A stretch of DNA of 64,000 nt from Methylophilus sp. QUAN (GTDB lineage: Bacteria > Pseudomonadota > Gammaproteobacteria > Burkholderiales > Methylophilaceae). The notes below the pieces were generated by a model. That model was not told where the DNA came from. It did not search any database and saw only the letters and a program-made list of their open reading frames with translations. The stretch covers positions 372,001 through 436,000 of the forward strand of contig NZ_JADKYT010000001.1 in assembly GCF_015354445.1 (NCBI RefSeq). The letters run 5' to 3'. Each line of letters opens with the position of its first letter. Positions within the stretch are counted from its first letter, which is position 1. This document shows, piece by piece, positions 43,501 through 51,933 of the stretch. The position numbers were made by a program, and so were the translations under genes.

Positions 43501-44397
43501 ATGCGCAAGCTATTGTTCTGGTTTTTTGCATTGGTGTTGTTTTCCCCGCAGGTGTTTGCCTATAGCGGCATTACTGCGATTGGCGATAGTCTTTTTGATG
43601 GCGGCAATGAAGATACGGCGGTGGTCAGTTATTACAAGCTGTTTGGTGCTGGGCTGACGGATGCGCCTTATAGCAATTACCGTTTTACCAATGGCCCGAC
43701 AGCGGTTGAATATCTGGCTACCGGGCTTGGGCTGAATTCACCGGCCAGTTTCCAGAATTTTGCGGTTGGTGGCGCCACCACTGCGGATATGCTGACGTTT
43801 ATGACGAGTTACCTGAATACCGTGCCGTCGATTGATGCTGGACATTTATATGTGCTGGATGGCGGCGGAAACGGTATTGAGACATTCTCAGCACAAGACT
43901 CTGCACAAAATATGATTGATATGGTGGCGTTATTGCATAGCAAGGGCGCCACTGACTTTTTGGTGTTAGGTTTACCGGCGCTGGTTGATGCGCCACGTTT
44001 TAGTGCTGCTGCGCCAGGCGTGGTCCAGTTTTTAGAGGATTACACGCGAGACTATAACGACTACCTGGTTGCGGGGTTAGCAGGGTTGGGGCTGCCAACG
44101 ACTGCGAACCTGACTTACTTTGATACCAAAACCGAATTGGAAAACGGCATAGCCTTGGCCGTGAGCAATGGATTCACCAATTTAACAGATGCTTGTTATG
44201 ACGGTGCAACGGTTTGCGCTAATCCTGATCAATATCTTTTTTGGGATGATTTGCATATGACGACCAAGGTGCATGAATATCTTGGCCAGCGTCTGTTTGC
44301 TGCGATTTCACCTGTACCAGAGCCTACACAGGCAGGGTTGCTCTTCGCTGGCCTGCTGTTGGTCTTTGCGCGACGCAGTCTGCGTCCGGCCATATAA
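43501..44397 (+). CDS. PEP-CTERM GDSL/SGNH hydrolase
   Basis: 298 residues. Signal peptide ending VFAY, then the GDSL block AIGDSLFDGGN with nucleophile Ser30, and block V DDLH (Asp249, His252). The C-terminus is a PEP-CTERM sorting signal: VPEP at 272-275, a hydrophobic helix and RRSLRP. It should be exported, processed by an exosortase and act as a lipase or esterase on the cell surface or in exopolymer. A strong GGGAGGAAG precedes the ATG. The exosortase is not in this window. Confidence 0.87.
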   Translation: MRKLLFWFFALVLFSPQVFAYSGITAIGDSLFDGGNEDTAVVSYYKLFGAGLTDAPYSNYRFTNGPTAVEYLATGLGLNSPASFQNFAVGGATTADMLTFMTSYLNTVPSIDAGHLYVLDGGGNGIETFSAQDSAQNMIDMVALLHSKGATDFLVLGLPALVDAPRFSAAAPGVVQFLEDYTRDYNDYLVAGLAGLGLPTTANLTYFDTKTELENGIALAVSNGFTNLTDACYDGATVCANPDQYLFWDDLHMTTKVHEYLGQRLFAAISPVPEPTQAGLLFAGLLLVFARRSLRPAI

Positions 44398-44432
44398 CTG
44401 GTTCGCTGCAACAGCGAGTTTGGCTGATCTGC

Positions 44433-44792
44433 TTATCGTAATGCGTGATACATCAGATCGGCCAGGCTGACCACTTCCAGGCAACTTTCATCACAAGACT
44501 CTAGAATCACCGGCGGCGCATAGCCAGCTTCACTGGCATCTAGCCAACGCCTTGCACATAAGCACCAGCGATCGCCTGCTTTGAGACCAGGAAATCCATA
44601 TTCAGGCATGGGTGTGGATAAATCATTGCCTTGTGCCTGTGAGAATGCCAGGAATTCATCTGTCATTTCTGCACACACGGTATGCCTGCCGAGGTCTTCG
44701 GGGTGAAATCCGCAACAACCATCACGCACAAAGCCGGTGATCGGGCGCATGCTGCAGGGGATGAGTAGGGTGCCAAGAACGTTTTTTGCCAT
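44433..44792 (-). CDS. DUF2237 family protein
   Basis: 119 residues: KNVLGTLLIPCS at the N-terminus, GFVRDGCC, CAEMTDEFLAFSQAQGNDLSTP, and GDRWCLCARRWLDA. This is the small DUF2237 family with several conserved cysteines. Its function is unknown. Convergent with the GDSL gene, divergent from the EVE gene. Confidence 0.85.
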   Translation of the reverse strand: MAKNVLGTLLIPCSMRPITGFVRDGCCGFHPEDLGRHTVCAEMTDEFLAFSQAQGNDLSTPMPEYGFPGLKAGDRWCLCARRWLDASEAGYAPPVILESCDESCLEVVSLADLMYHALR

Positions 44793-44860
44793 GATTGTCA
44801 GCTGTACTGTAACTTGGTTTATGATACTGGCATTTGTTGGACATAAGAAGGTTTTCAGGC

Positions 44861-45325
44861 ATGGCGCGTTACTGGTTGATGAAATCCGAGCCCTCGGACG
44901 TTTCGATTGATGATTTGGCAGGGTTCCCGAACCAGACGGTCGATTGGTATGGTGTACGTAATTATCAGGCGCGTAACTTTATGCGTGACCAGATGAAATT
45001 GGGCGATGGCGTGCTGTTTTACCACTCCAACTGTGATACGCCTGGCATTGTCGGCATTTGTGAGGTCAGCCAACTGGCTTACCCGGACAGGTTCCAGTTT
45101 GTCGAAGGCCATAAATATTTTGATCCAAAATCCACACCGGAAAATCCGCGCTGGGTGAATGTGGATGTCAAGCTGGTGCGCAAAACCCGCTTGCTGAGCT
45201 TGAAGGAAATGCGGGAAGCGCCAGAGCTGGCTAATATGCGTACGCTGCAAAAAGGGAACCGCTTGTCGATTACACCTGTCGACCCCAAAGAGTGGGCATA
45301 TATTTCGGCATTGCTGGCTAAGTGA
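44861..45325 (+). CDS. EVE-domain protein
   Basis: 154 residues: YWLMKSEPSDVSIDDL at the N-terminus, VDWYGVRNYQARNFMRD, GDGVLFYHSNCDTPGIVGI, and YFDPKS. The EVE domain is a PUA-like fold, related to thymocyte nuclear protein 1, that binds modified bases in DNA or RNA. The exact role is unknown. I chose the ATG at MARYWLM, where the conserved domain begins. Confidence 0.88.
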   Translation: MARYWLMKSEPSDVSIDDLAGFPNQTVDWYGVRNYQARNFMRDQMKLGDGVLFYHSNCDTPGIVGICEVSQLAYPDRFQFVEGHKYFDPKSTPENPRWVNVDVKLVRKTRLLSLKEMREAPELANMRTLQKGNRLSITPVDPKEWAYISALLAK

Positions 45326-45386
45326 TGGTTAACCTGATCAGGACAATACCCTAAATTCCAGACGCATTATTCACATAGAGCCGCTT

Positions 45387-46559
45387 ATGAACAGACAGCG
45401 AAAAAATGCCGTTTTGTATATTCTGGTCGCCGGGTTCCTGATTGCGTTTGTCGGCGTATTGCTGTTTGTGTGGATTTATTTCTCCAGCATGCGTGAGATG
45501 CACCAAACCACACGCAAGCTCTATGAGCAGCCTTTTGCCGTGGCCAATGCGGCACTCGCATTAGAGGCAGACCTCTACCAGATTCGCGGTAGTTTGCTGT
45601 ATGCCACCCTGATTGAGGCTGATCGCACGCAACTGGCCGCAACGGTGGATTTTATTGCAGCACACGAGCAACTGGCACAGCAGAAAATCGCCATCATTGC
45701 CCGCAGTTATTCTGGCGACCAGCAGCAAGTGACGCAGCTCAAGCAAAAGCTGGCGTTGTTGCACCAGGTGCGCGACCAGATTCTGCACGCACTGGAAACA
45801 GCACATTATGCCGATGCCAACCGCTTGATAGAGGCGCAGTGGACTGAGCGTTTTAGCGAGGTCGCCAGCCTCAACGAGGCGCTGCTTAAGCATGCCAACC
45901 AACGTGCTACCCAATATGTGAATGAAAGCCAGCAGCGCCTGGAAAAACACACGCGACATGGTTTGACTTACGCCGCCTTATTGCTCAGCCTGTTTTTGGT
46001 CGTGGGTGTTTTTGTGGCCTGGCGTATCTATCAGTTGCATATCGAAGCTGACAAATTCGCATTTACCGACTTTTTAACCGGCATTGCCAATCGTCGGCAT
46101 TTTATTCACGAGCTGGAGTCTGAAATCAGGCGTAGTCAGCGTTATGGATCTGCATTTGCGTTTGCCATGGTCGATATTGACCACTTCAAGAAAATCAACG
46201 ATCAGTACGGACATCACGCCGGTGACCTCATTCTGCAGAACTTCTGTTTGCGCTGTGTCAGTGCCCTGCGCACCAGTGATATGGTGGGCCGTCTGGGTGG
46301 TGAAGAGTTCGGTATTTTGATGCCGATGACGGATCTGCATGAAGCCGCGCGCGTGATTGAGCGTTTGCGCTCTGAAATAGATCACAGTGTCATGAGTGAT
46401 CATGGCGAGCAAATTCACTACACGGCGTCATTCGGGCTGGTGTCTACCTCGCAACTGAGTGAACAGCAGGGCTTGGCGCATTTGATGAAAATGGCCGATG
46501 CCGCCTTGTATGCGGCAAAGCAGCAAGGGCGCAACCGGGTCTTTATCGCCAATCATTAA
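45387..46559 (+). CDS. Membrane-bound diguanylate cyclase
   Basis: 390 residues. Two membrane helices (about 10-32 and 190-212) enclose a helical periplasmic sensor of about 155 residues resembling four-helix-bundle MCP sensors. The GGDEF domain (about 220-390) has an intact GGEEF active site in VGRLGGEEFGIL, with an RTSD I-site five residues before it for product inhibition. It should make cyclic di-GMP on an unknown periplasmic signal. Confidence 0.88.
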   Translation: MNRQRKNAVLYILVAGFLIAFVGVLLFVWIYFSSMREMHQTTRKLYEQPFAVANAALALEADLYQIRGSLLYATLIEADRTQLAATVDFIAAHEQLAQQKIAIIARSYSGDQQQVTQLKQKLALLHQVRDQILHALETAHYADANRLIEAQWTERFSEVASLNEALLKHANQRATQYVNESQQRLEKHTRHGLTYAALLLSLFLVVGVFVAWRIYQLHIEADKFAFTDFLTGIANRRHFIHELESEIRRSQRYGSAFAFAMVDIDHFKKINDQYGHHAGDLILQNFCLRCVSALRTSDMVGRLGGEEFGILMPMTDLHEAARVIERLRSEIDHSVMSDHGEQIHYTASFGLVSTSQLSEQQGLAHLMKMADAALYAAKQQGRNRVFIANH

Positions 46560-46648
46560 TCCTACGCCATGCTTTAGATTGAATTATCTTGGTGCATGAA
46601 TACATGAGGTTTCTGCTTCATGCTTATTGATTGTGCATCCACTTTATT

Positions 46649-46680
46649 AACGCACCTTAATGGTGCGTTTTGTCTTTTTT
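46649..46680 (+). terminator. Rho-independent terminator after the diguanylate cyclase
   Basis: AACGCACC-TTAAT-GGTGCGTT followed by T-rich sequence. Confidence 0.8.
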
Positions 46681-46973
46681 GCTTCTTTAGAAATAAGGAT
46701 GTTTCCTCTTTTTGTTTGTTGTTTTACCTTGTTCTGCAAGAACATCGGTAATCTTATCTGTTTTAGGTGTTTTTCATATAACTGTTTGATTGTTAATGAA
46801 TTAATTTAAATTATCCAGGAGGTTTCTCGTCAGGTTGTGCCTATTTTTTTGTGCATGTGGGCGGTGTTTTCAGGGTTGGAATGCATCTTGCTGAAATGAC
46901 AGTGCAGGCTTTCCAACGACACACTGCAGATTGCGGAAAACGGCCGATACGCTGTAATAGATTGGAGCACAAC
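46681..46973 (+). other. AT-rich leader before the second protease
   Basis: About 290 bp with no convincing gene. It contains an AT-rich near-palindrome around TTAATGAATTAA (46795-46806), a stray AGGAGG at about 46816 without a start codon at the right distance, and no clear sigma-70 promoter. It is presumably the promoter and 5' untranslated region of the protease gene. Confidence 0.3.
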
Positions 46974-47981
46974 ATGACAAAGTTATTGATTGGGTTACTG
47001 ATAGGGTGCTTGAGTGCACCATTAATGGCAGAACCAGCCGATGCACTGGTTCAGGATTTAAACAGTCGTGTGTTGCGTGTCCAGGTCGGTTTGAAAAATG
47101 GTCAATACGGCCTGGGTTCCGGAGTGGTGGTGGCTGAAAACCAAGTCGTGACTAACTGCCATGTGGTCGCTAACGCCAGCAGCATCAGTGTGATGAGTGG
47201 CGGCGCGGCTTACCATGCGGTCGGCGTGAAGCCGGACTGGGAACATGATGTGTGTATGCTGCAAATGGAAGATTTGCCACTGTCCCCCGTGACCATGAAA
47301 TCCAGTCGCGAGCTCAAATACGAACAACCCGTCTTCACCATCGGCTACCCCAGCTTTGTGGCTGCGCCTGTCAGCACCAGTGGTGTGGTCAAAGGCTTGT
47401 TTACCATGGATGACTCAGTTATTGTGCGGGCAACCAGCACCTTTAGGCAGGGCGCCAGTGGTGGTGGCCTGTTTGATGACAGCGGTGCACTGGTTGGCTT
47501 GATTACCCTAAAGAGCCCTGGCAAAGATGCTTATTATTACTACATGTCAGTGGATTGGGTGAAAGCCTTGATCAGTAAACCAGCAGGTCCGATTGTGGTA
47601 AAAAGTGAATTGCCTTTCTGGGGTAAACCAGCCGCTGAATGGCCATATTTCATGAAGGTGGTGTTTCCCTACCTGCATAAAGACTGGAATGGCCTGAAAG
47701 TGATTGCCGAGCAATGGACGACAAAGGAGCCAAGCAATACTGAAGCCTGGTTTTACCTGGCAGCGGCAGAGTATGAAACACATGATTTCACGATTGCCGA
47801 ACAGCATCTGCACCGTGTAGTGAGCATGAACGATCAACATAGCCAAGCGTTTTATTACCTGGGCATGATTGCTGAAGCCAGTGGCAAACATGGTGAAGCG
47901 ATGGCTAGCGTGGATGCGTTAAAACAACTGGATGCAGAGACTGCTGAAGCGCTGACAGTCGCAATGAAGAGCTTGCCTTAG
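46974..47981 (+). CDS. Trypsin-like serine protease with C-terminal TPR region (paralogue)
   Basis: 335 residues. Signal peptide ending PLMAE. Triad at His63 (TNCHVVANA), Asp92 (EHDVCMLQM) and Ser162 (QGASGGGLFD), the same numbers as in the homologue near 13 kb. Residues 245-330 hold TPR-like helices (EAWFYLAAAEYETHDFTIA, then AFYYLGMIAEASGKHGEA). It has no PDZ domain. Periplasmic. The start MTKLLIG follows TTGGAGC. The frame is open further upstream but without protein-like sequence. Confidence 0.83.
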   Translation: MTKLLIGLLIGCLSAPLMAEPADALVQDLNSRVLRVQVGLKNGQYGLGSGVVVAENQVVTNCHVVANASSISVMSGGAAYHAVGVKPDWEHDVCMLQMEDLPLSPVTMKSSRELKYEQPVFTIGYPSFVAAPVSTSGVVKGLFTMDDSVIVRATSTFRQGASGGGLFDDSGALVGLITLKSPGKDAYYYYMSVDWVKALISKPAGPIVVKSELPFWGKPAAEWPYFMKVVFPYLHKDWNGLKVIAEQWTTKEPSNTEAWFYLAAAEYETHDFTIAEQHLHRVVSMNDQHSQAFYYLGMIAEASGKHGEAMASVDALKQLDAETAEALTVAMKSLP

Positions 47982-48016
47982 CAAGTAAGCAGCAAAAGAA
48001 TAGTAGGTTAAATAGA

Positions 48017-48043
48017 AAAAAGCGCCCAACCGGGCGCTTTTTC
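48017..48043. terminator. Bidirectional terminator
   Basis: AGCGCCC-AACC-GGGCGCT stem flanked by A run and T run, so it can end the plus-strand protease and the minus-strand 49-residue gene. Confidence 0.88.
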
Positions 48044-48067
48044 TATTTAAATCGAGTGTGCAATCGC

Positions 48068-48217
48068 TTATGCCACTGCCATGTCCAGTTCTTCCACATG
48101 GTAGTAATGTTCATCATCCCACAGGGTGAAATCTTGTGCGGTGTAAATCGCTTCCTGAAAATGATGAAAGGTTGCGATGCAATGATTCTCTTCGTCCATC
48201 ACTTGATACATTGTCAT
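48068..48217 (-). CDS. 49-residue acidic/aromatic small protein
   Basis: Begins MTMYQVMDEENHCIATFHHF and ends EELDMAVA; a second ATG two codons in is possible. AAGGTGG lies five bases upstream of the start, and a bidirectional terminator lies just after the stop, so it looks like a real gene. It is rich in His, Tyr, Phe, Asp and Glu, with a single Cys. No family recognised. It is cytoplasmic by composition. Confidence 0.6.
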   Translation of the reverse strand: MTMYQVMDEENHCIATFHHFQEAIYTAQDFTLWDDEHYYHVEELDMAVA

Positions 48218-48409
48218 ACGAGCCACCTTTCCTGATGTTGGTTGTCTGTGTATTGCCGTGATGACATCATGGCACAGGTGTATGACACTGATTTTGCAGA
48301 GCAGCAGGGTGTAATCGTTTCAGTTTGAGGGATGGTGTTTTGCAGTCTGTAGACGGTGTATTTACGTGGGATTTAGGTCGCTGTTTCACGCTTGGCCGCC
48401 GCTGCTTTT

Positions 48410-48437
48410 TTGTAAAATGCCCGGGTTGGCGTATAAT
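48410..48437 (+). promoter_or_regulatory. Sigma-70 promoter of ahcY
   Basis: TTGTAA (48410-48415), 16-bp spacer, perfect TATAAT (48432-48437). Transcription should start around 48444, at the 5' edge of the riboswitch. Confidence 0.75.
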
Positions 48438-48445
48438 CCGCAACT

Positions 48446-48521
48446 TCTGAGGAACGCTGCGAGAGTCATCCGACTCCCAGGCTCAGAGCATTTGCTGCAA
48501 AGCATCTCAACGGCGTTCACT
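48446..48521 (+). promoter_or_regulatory. S-adenosylhomocysteine (SAH) riboswitch
   Basis: P1 pairs CTGAG (48447-48451) with CTCAG (48482-48486). The small hairpin GAGTC-ATCC-GACTC lies inside. The conserved CCAGGCTC follows. The pseudoknot pairs GAACGC (48452-48457) with GCGTTC (48513-48518); the usual sequence is GAGCGC/GCGCTC, so here a base pair has changed on both sides. SAH riboswitches turn on ahcY when SAH builds up. About 95 bp to the ahcY start. Confidence 0.92.
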
Positions 48522-48617
48522 TTTCACTGTGCGAGCACGGAAAAAAGGTGAACAAACGTTTCCACCGGTTCTTAGAACTTTTCCTGCTCAGTTTTCATCT
48601 TTTTAAGGATTTGAAAC

Positions 48618-50027
48618 ATGAATACTGTAGCTGATATCAAAGATTACATCGTGGCCGACATGGGCCTGGCCGATTGGGGTCGCAAGGAGATTGCGATTGC
48701 CGAAACTGAAATGCCAGGCTTGATGGCGATTCGCGAAGAGTATGCGGCGCAACAACCACTGAAGGGCGCACGTATTACCGGCTCTTTGCATATGACTATC
48801 CAGACCGCAGTGTTGATTGAAACACTGAAAGACCTGGGTGCTGATGTGCGCTGGGCGTCCTGTAATATTTTCTCTACACAAGACCACGCTGCGGCGGCGA
48901 TTGCGGCGACTGGCACTGCCGTGTTTGCTGTCAAGGGCGAAACACTGGAAGAGTACTGGGATTACACCCACCGCATTTTTGAGTGGGCTGACGGTGGTTA
49001 TTCCAACATGATTCTGGACGATGGTGGCGATGCCACTTTGTTGCTGCATTTGGGTAGCCGTGCCGAGAAAGATTTGTCCGTGGTGGCGAATCCAACCTCA
49101 GAAGAAGAGATTTGCCTGTTTAATGCGATTAAAGCCAAGCTGAAAACAGACCCAAACTGGTATTCAGTGCGTTTGGCGGCGATCAAGGGCGTAACCGAAG
49201 AAACCACCACCGGTGTGCATAGGCTGTACCAGATGCATAAAGAAGGCAAACTGGCGTTCCCGGCGATTAACGTCAACGATTCTGTGACCAAGTCCAAGTT
49301 TGACAACCTGTATGGTTGCCGTGAGTCTTTGGTTGACGGTATCAAGCGCGCAACTGACGTGATGATTGCCGGTAAAATTGCTGTAGTAGCCGGTTACGGT
49401 GACGTGGGTAAAGGGTCGGCACAAGCCATGCGTGCCTTGTCTGCACAGGTATGGGTGACTGAAATTGACCCGATTTGCGCGCTGCAAGCCGCGATGGAAG
49501 GCTACCGGGTAGTGACCATGGATTACGCCGCAGAACATGCGGATATTTTCGTTACCGCGACCGGTAACTACCATGTGATTACGCATGACCATATGGCCAA
49601 AATGAAAGACCAGGCCATCGTCTGTAACATTGGCCACTTCGACAACGAAATCGACGTTGCCGGTATTGAAAAATACCAGTGGGAAGAGATCAAGCCACAA
49701 GTGGATCACGTGATTTTCCCGGATGGCAAACGTATCATCCTGCTGGCTAAAGGCCGCCTGGTCAACCTGGGCTGCGGCACTGGCCATCCGAGCTATGTGA
49801 TGAGCTCCAGCTTTGCTAACCAGACCATTGCGCAAATTGAGTTGTTTACGCAAACCGACAAATATCCAGTGGGCGTCTACACCTTGCCCAAGCACCTGGA
49901 TGAAAAAGTGGCCATTTTGCAGTTGAAAAAACTCAACGCCCAATTAACCACGCTGACAGACGCGCAAGCGGCCTACATCGGCGTGAGCAAAAACGGCCCA
50001 TACAAGCCCGACCATTATCGTTACTAA
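48618..50027 (+). CDS. ahcY: Adenosylhomocysteinase
   Basis: 469 residues, the proteobacterial length. It splits S-adenosylhomocysteine to homocysteine and adenosine, restoring the methyl cycle. Family stretches: [47 protein letters not shown], the NAD motif [26 protein letters not shown] and the C-terminus [10 protein letters not shown]. It is under an SAH riboswitch and followed by YvlD-type and metF genes. Confidence 0.97.
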   Translation: MNTVADIKDYIVADMGLADWGRKEIAIAETEMPGLMAIREEYAAQQPLKGARITGSLHMTIQTAVLIETLKDLGADVRWASCNIFSTQDHAAAAIAATGTAVFAVKGETLEEYWDYTHRIFEWADGGYSNMILDDGGDATLLLHLGSRAEKDLSVVANPTSEEEICLFNAIKAKLKTDPNWYSVRLAAIKGVTEETTTGVHRLYQMHKEGKLAFPAINVNDSVTKSKFDNLYGCRESLVDGIKRATDVMIAGKIAVVAGYGDVGKGSAQAMRALSAQVWVTEIDPICALQAAMEGYRVVTMDYAAEHADIFVTATGNYHVITHDHMAKMKDQAIVCNIGHFDNEIDVAGIEKYQWEEIKPQVDHVIFPDGKRIILLAKGRLVNLGCGTGHPSYVMSSSFANQTIAQIELFTQTDKYPVGVYTLPKHLDEKVAILQLKKLNAQLTTLTDAQAAYIGVSKNGPYKPDHYRY

Positions 50028-50115
50028 GCTGTTTGCATAAGCCCCAAATCTGCGTCAGATGTGCTGGCGCGGGTTTGGGTGTACACTCTGCCCATGTGAG
50101 TCATGGGGAATCAGC

Positions 50116-50466
50116 ATGTTTAAACTGTTGGTCGTGTGGGTGTTAAATGCCTTGGCACTGATGGCTGTGGCTTATCTGGTGCCAGGCATTCATGTGGCAA
50201 ATTTTACGGCGGCCTTGCTGGCGGCAGTGGTGATTGGGTTTGCCAATGTGCTGGTGAAACCGATATTGGTAATTTTAACGTTGCCGATCACCTTGCTGAC
50301 ACTGGGGTTGTTTTTACTGGTGATTAATGGCTTGCTATTCTGGTTTGTCGGCCACCTGTTGCAAGGTTTCTCGGTTAATAGTGTGCTGACCGGTGTGATT
50401 GGTGCGCTGGTGTATAGCGTGATTGCATGGATATTGAGCGCGATTGTGCTAAATGAAAAAGACTAA
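50116..50466 (+). CDS. YvlD/phage holin family 4 membrane protein
   Basis: 116 residues with four hydrophobic helices (FKLLVVWVLNALALMAVAYL, then VVIGFANVLVKPILVILTLP). It belongs to the YvlD (DUF360/holin family 4) group. Despite the name, such proteins are common in chromosomes and are not lysis proteins by context here. Function unknown. The start at MFKLLV follows GGGGAATCAGC; the same 5' leader bases also precede fmt. It lies between ahcY and metF. Confidence 0.85.
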   Translation: MFKLLVVWVLNALALMAVAYLVPGIHVANFTAALLAAVVIGFANVLVKPILVILTLPITLLTLGLFLLVINGLLFWFVGHLLQGFSVNSVLTGVIGALVYSVIAWILSAIVLNEKD

Positions 50467-50506
50467 GCCCAGATTGCGAACATTGGTCGCGCAACATAAA
50501 TAAAAG

Positions 50507-51343
50507 ATGAAACAAGTGAATCCTAAAACCTCTTACAGTTTTGAATTCTTCCCGCCTAAAACCGCGGAAGGCATGGCAAATCTGCGTAACGTGCGTGATG
50601 AGTTGGCCGCGTTTTCACCAGAGTTTTTCTCGGTGACGTTTGGTGCAGGTGGCTCTACGCGTGACCGCACCATGGAAAGTGTGCTTGAAATCCAGGCCGC
50701 AGGCCATGGCGCCGCGCCGCATATTTCCTGTATTTCTTCGAGTAAAGAAGAAATCCGTGAGTTGTTGCAAACGTATCAAAGCAAAGGCATCAAGCGTTTG
50801 GTGACCTTACGTGGCGACATCCCTTCGGGTGAGGTGAGCGCAGGTGATTTTAAATACGCCAATGAGCTGGTGAGCTTTATCCGCGCCGAAACGGGTGACT
50901 GGTTTCACCTCGAAGTGGCTGCTTATCCTGAGTTTCATCCCGAAGCAGGTTCTGCGCAAAAAGACCTAGACAACTTCAAACGTAAAATCGATGCGGGGGC
51001 GGATTCTGCCATCACGCAGTATTTTTACAATGTGGATGCGTATTTCCGCTTTGTTGAGGCCGCGCAAAAGCTGGGTGTGACCGCGCCGATTATTCCCGGC
51101 ATCATGCCTATCTATAATTACACGCAGTTGGCACGATTCTCTAATGTGTGCGGTGCCGAGATTCCGCGCTGGCTGCGCTTGCGTTTAGAGGCTTATGGCG
51201 ATGATCTCCCGTCCTTGCGTGCGTTTGGTGCCGAGGTGGTGACAGATATTTGTGCCAGGCTGATTGCTGCGGGCGTGGATAAAATGCATTTTTATACGCT
51301 AAACCAGGCCGGCATTATTGGCCAGATTATTCGGCAGCTATAA
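50507..51343 (+). CDS. metF: 5,10-methylenetetrahydrofolate reductase
   Basis: 278 residues. SYSFEFFPPKTAEG at the N-terminus, SVTFGAGGSTRD, RLVTLRGDIPSG, EVAAYPEFHPEA and AITQYFYNVDAYFRF match MetF. With FADH2 it makes 5-methyl-tetrahydrofolate, the methyl donor for methionine synthase. It is placed after ahcY, so methyl-cycle steps are grouped. If MetH is used, cobalamin from the neighbouring region would be its cofactor (inference). Confidence 0.95.
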   Translation: MKQVNPKTSYSFEFFPPKTAEGMANLRNVRDELAAFSPEFFSVTFGAGGSTRDRTMESVLEIQAAGHGAAPHISCISSSKEEIRELLQTYQSKGIKRLVTLRGDIPSGEVSAGDFKYANELVSFIRAETGDWFHLEVAAYPEFHPEAGSAQKDLDNFKRKIDAGADSAITQYFYNVDAYFRFVEAAQKLGVTAPIIPGIMPIYNYTQLARFSNVCGAEIPRWLRLRLEAYGDDLPSLRAFGAEVVTDICARLIAAGVDKMHFYTLNQAGIIGQIIRQL

Positions 51344-51360
51344 CGCGATCAAACAAAAAA

Positions 51361-51389
51361 GCGCGACCTGTATAGGCCGCGCTTTTTTT
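51361..51389 (+). terminator. Rho-independent terminator after metF
   Basis: GCGCGACC-TGTATA-GGCCGCGC (one mismatch) followed by seven T. The A run on the left lets it also serve the convergent smg gene. Confidence 0.85.
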
Positions 51390-51400
51390 ACGCTGAAAAC

Positions 51401-51868
51401 TTACTGCAGTGAAAGTCCTTGTGGGTTAAACAAGGCGTCTTCGACAAACAGGTAGTCCTGCTTGCGCGTTTCATCCCACAGTACCATCATGGTGATCCAG
51501 CGGATATCCTCCATGCTCAGTGTTTCCTGCGGTAGCACCATGGCGCGATCCACAATCAAGTCACGCTCATAGGCGGTGATGATGTCGCTGCGTTGCAACA
51601 GGGTGAGAAAGTTCAAGCTCTCGTCATTGATTTTGCTACGCTCCATCTCGCAAAAAATGCGGATGGCTGCCGGGTCGTGCAGATATTGCGGTTGTTGTAC
51701 CGAGCGGCGCAGGTCTTTGACCCAGTCTACCGCATGTAAAATGTCCTGATGATTAAATCCTGCCTGGGATAACTCGTAAGCCATGATGGTTTCGTCGGTT
51801 TCTTTCAACTCGAGCGCATCATGTTTATCCCAGTAATTTTGATAAATAAATATCAATACTTCCAACAT
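51401..51868 (-). CDS. smg: Smg/DUF494 family protein
   Basis: 155 residues: MLEVLIFIYQNYWDKHD at the N-terminus, YELSQAGFNHQDILHAVDWV, and MVLWDETRKQDYLFVEDAL near the end. Smg lies next to dprA in most beta- and gammaproteobacteria; its function is unknown. I start at MLEVL because GAGGAG is nine bases upstream. A GTG seven codons earlier would overlap that ribosome site. Confidence 0.9.
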   Translation of the reverse strand: MLEVLIFIYQNYWDKHDALELKETDETIMAYELSQAGFNHQDILHAVDWVKDLRRSVQQPQYLHDPAAIRIFCEMERSKINDESLNFLTLLQRSDIITAYERDLIVDRAMVLPQETLSMEDIRWITMMVLWDETRKQDYLFVEDALFNPQGLSLQ

Positions 51869-51933
51869 GTATATAGTCTCCTCAAACACGCTGTTGCATA
51901 GACAGCGCTGTTGGGGTGGGTCTGAGTCTCTCT

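Noticed and set aside
50116-50466. Prophage remnant suggested by the holin-family protein
   Set aside because: No other phage gene is nearby. YvlD-type proteins are ordinary chromosomal membrane proteins and it sits inside a methyl-cycle group.
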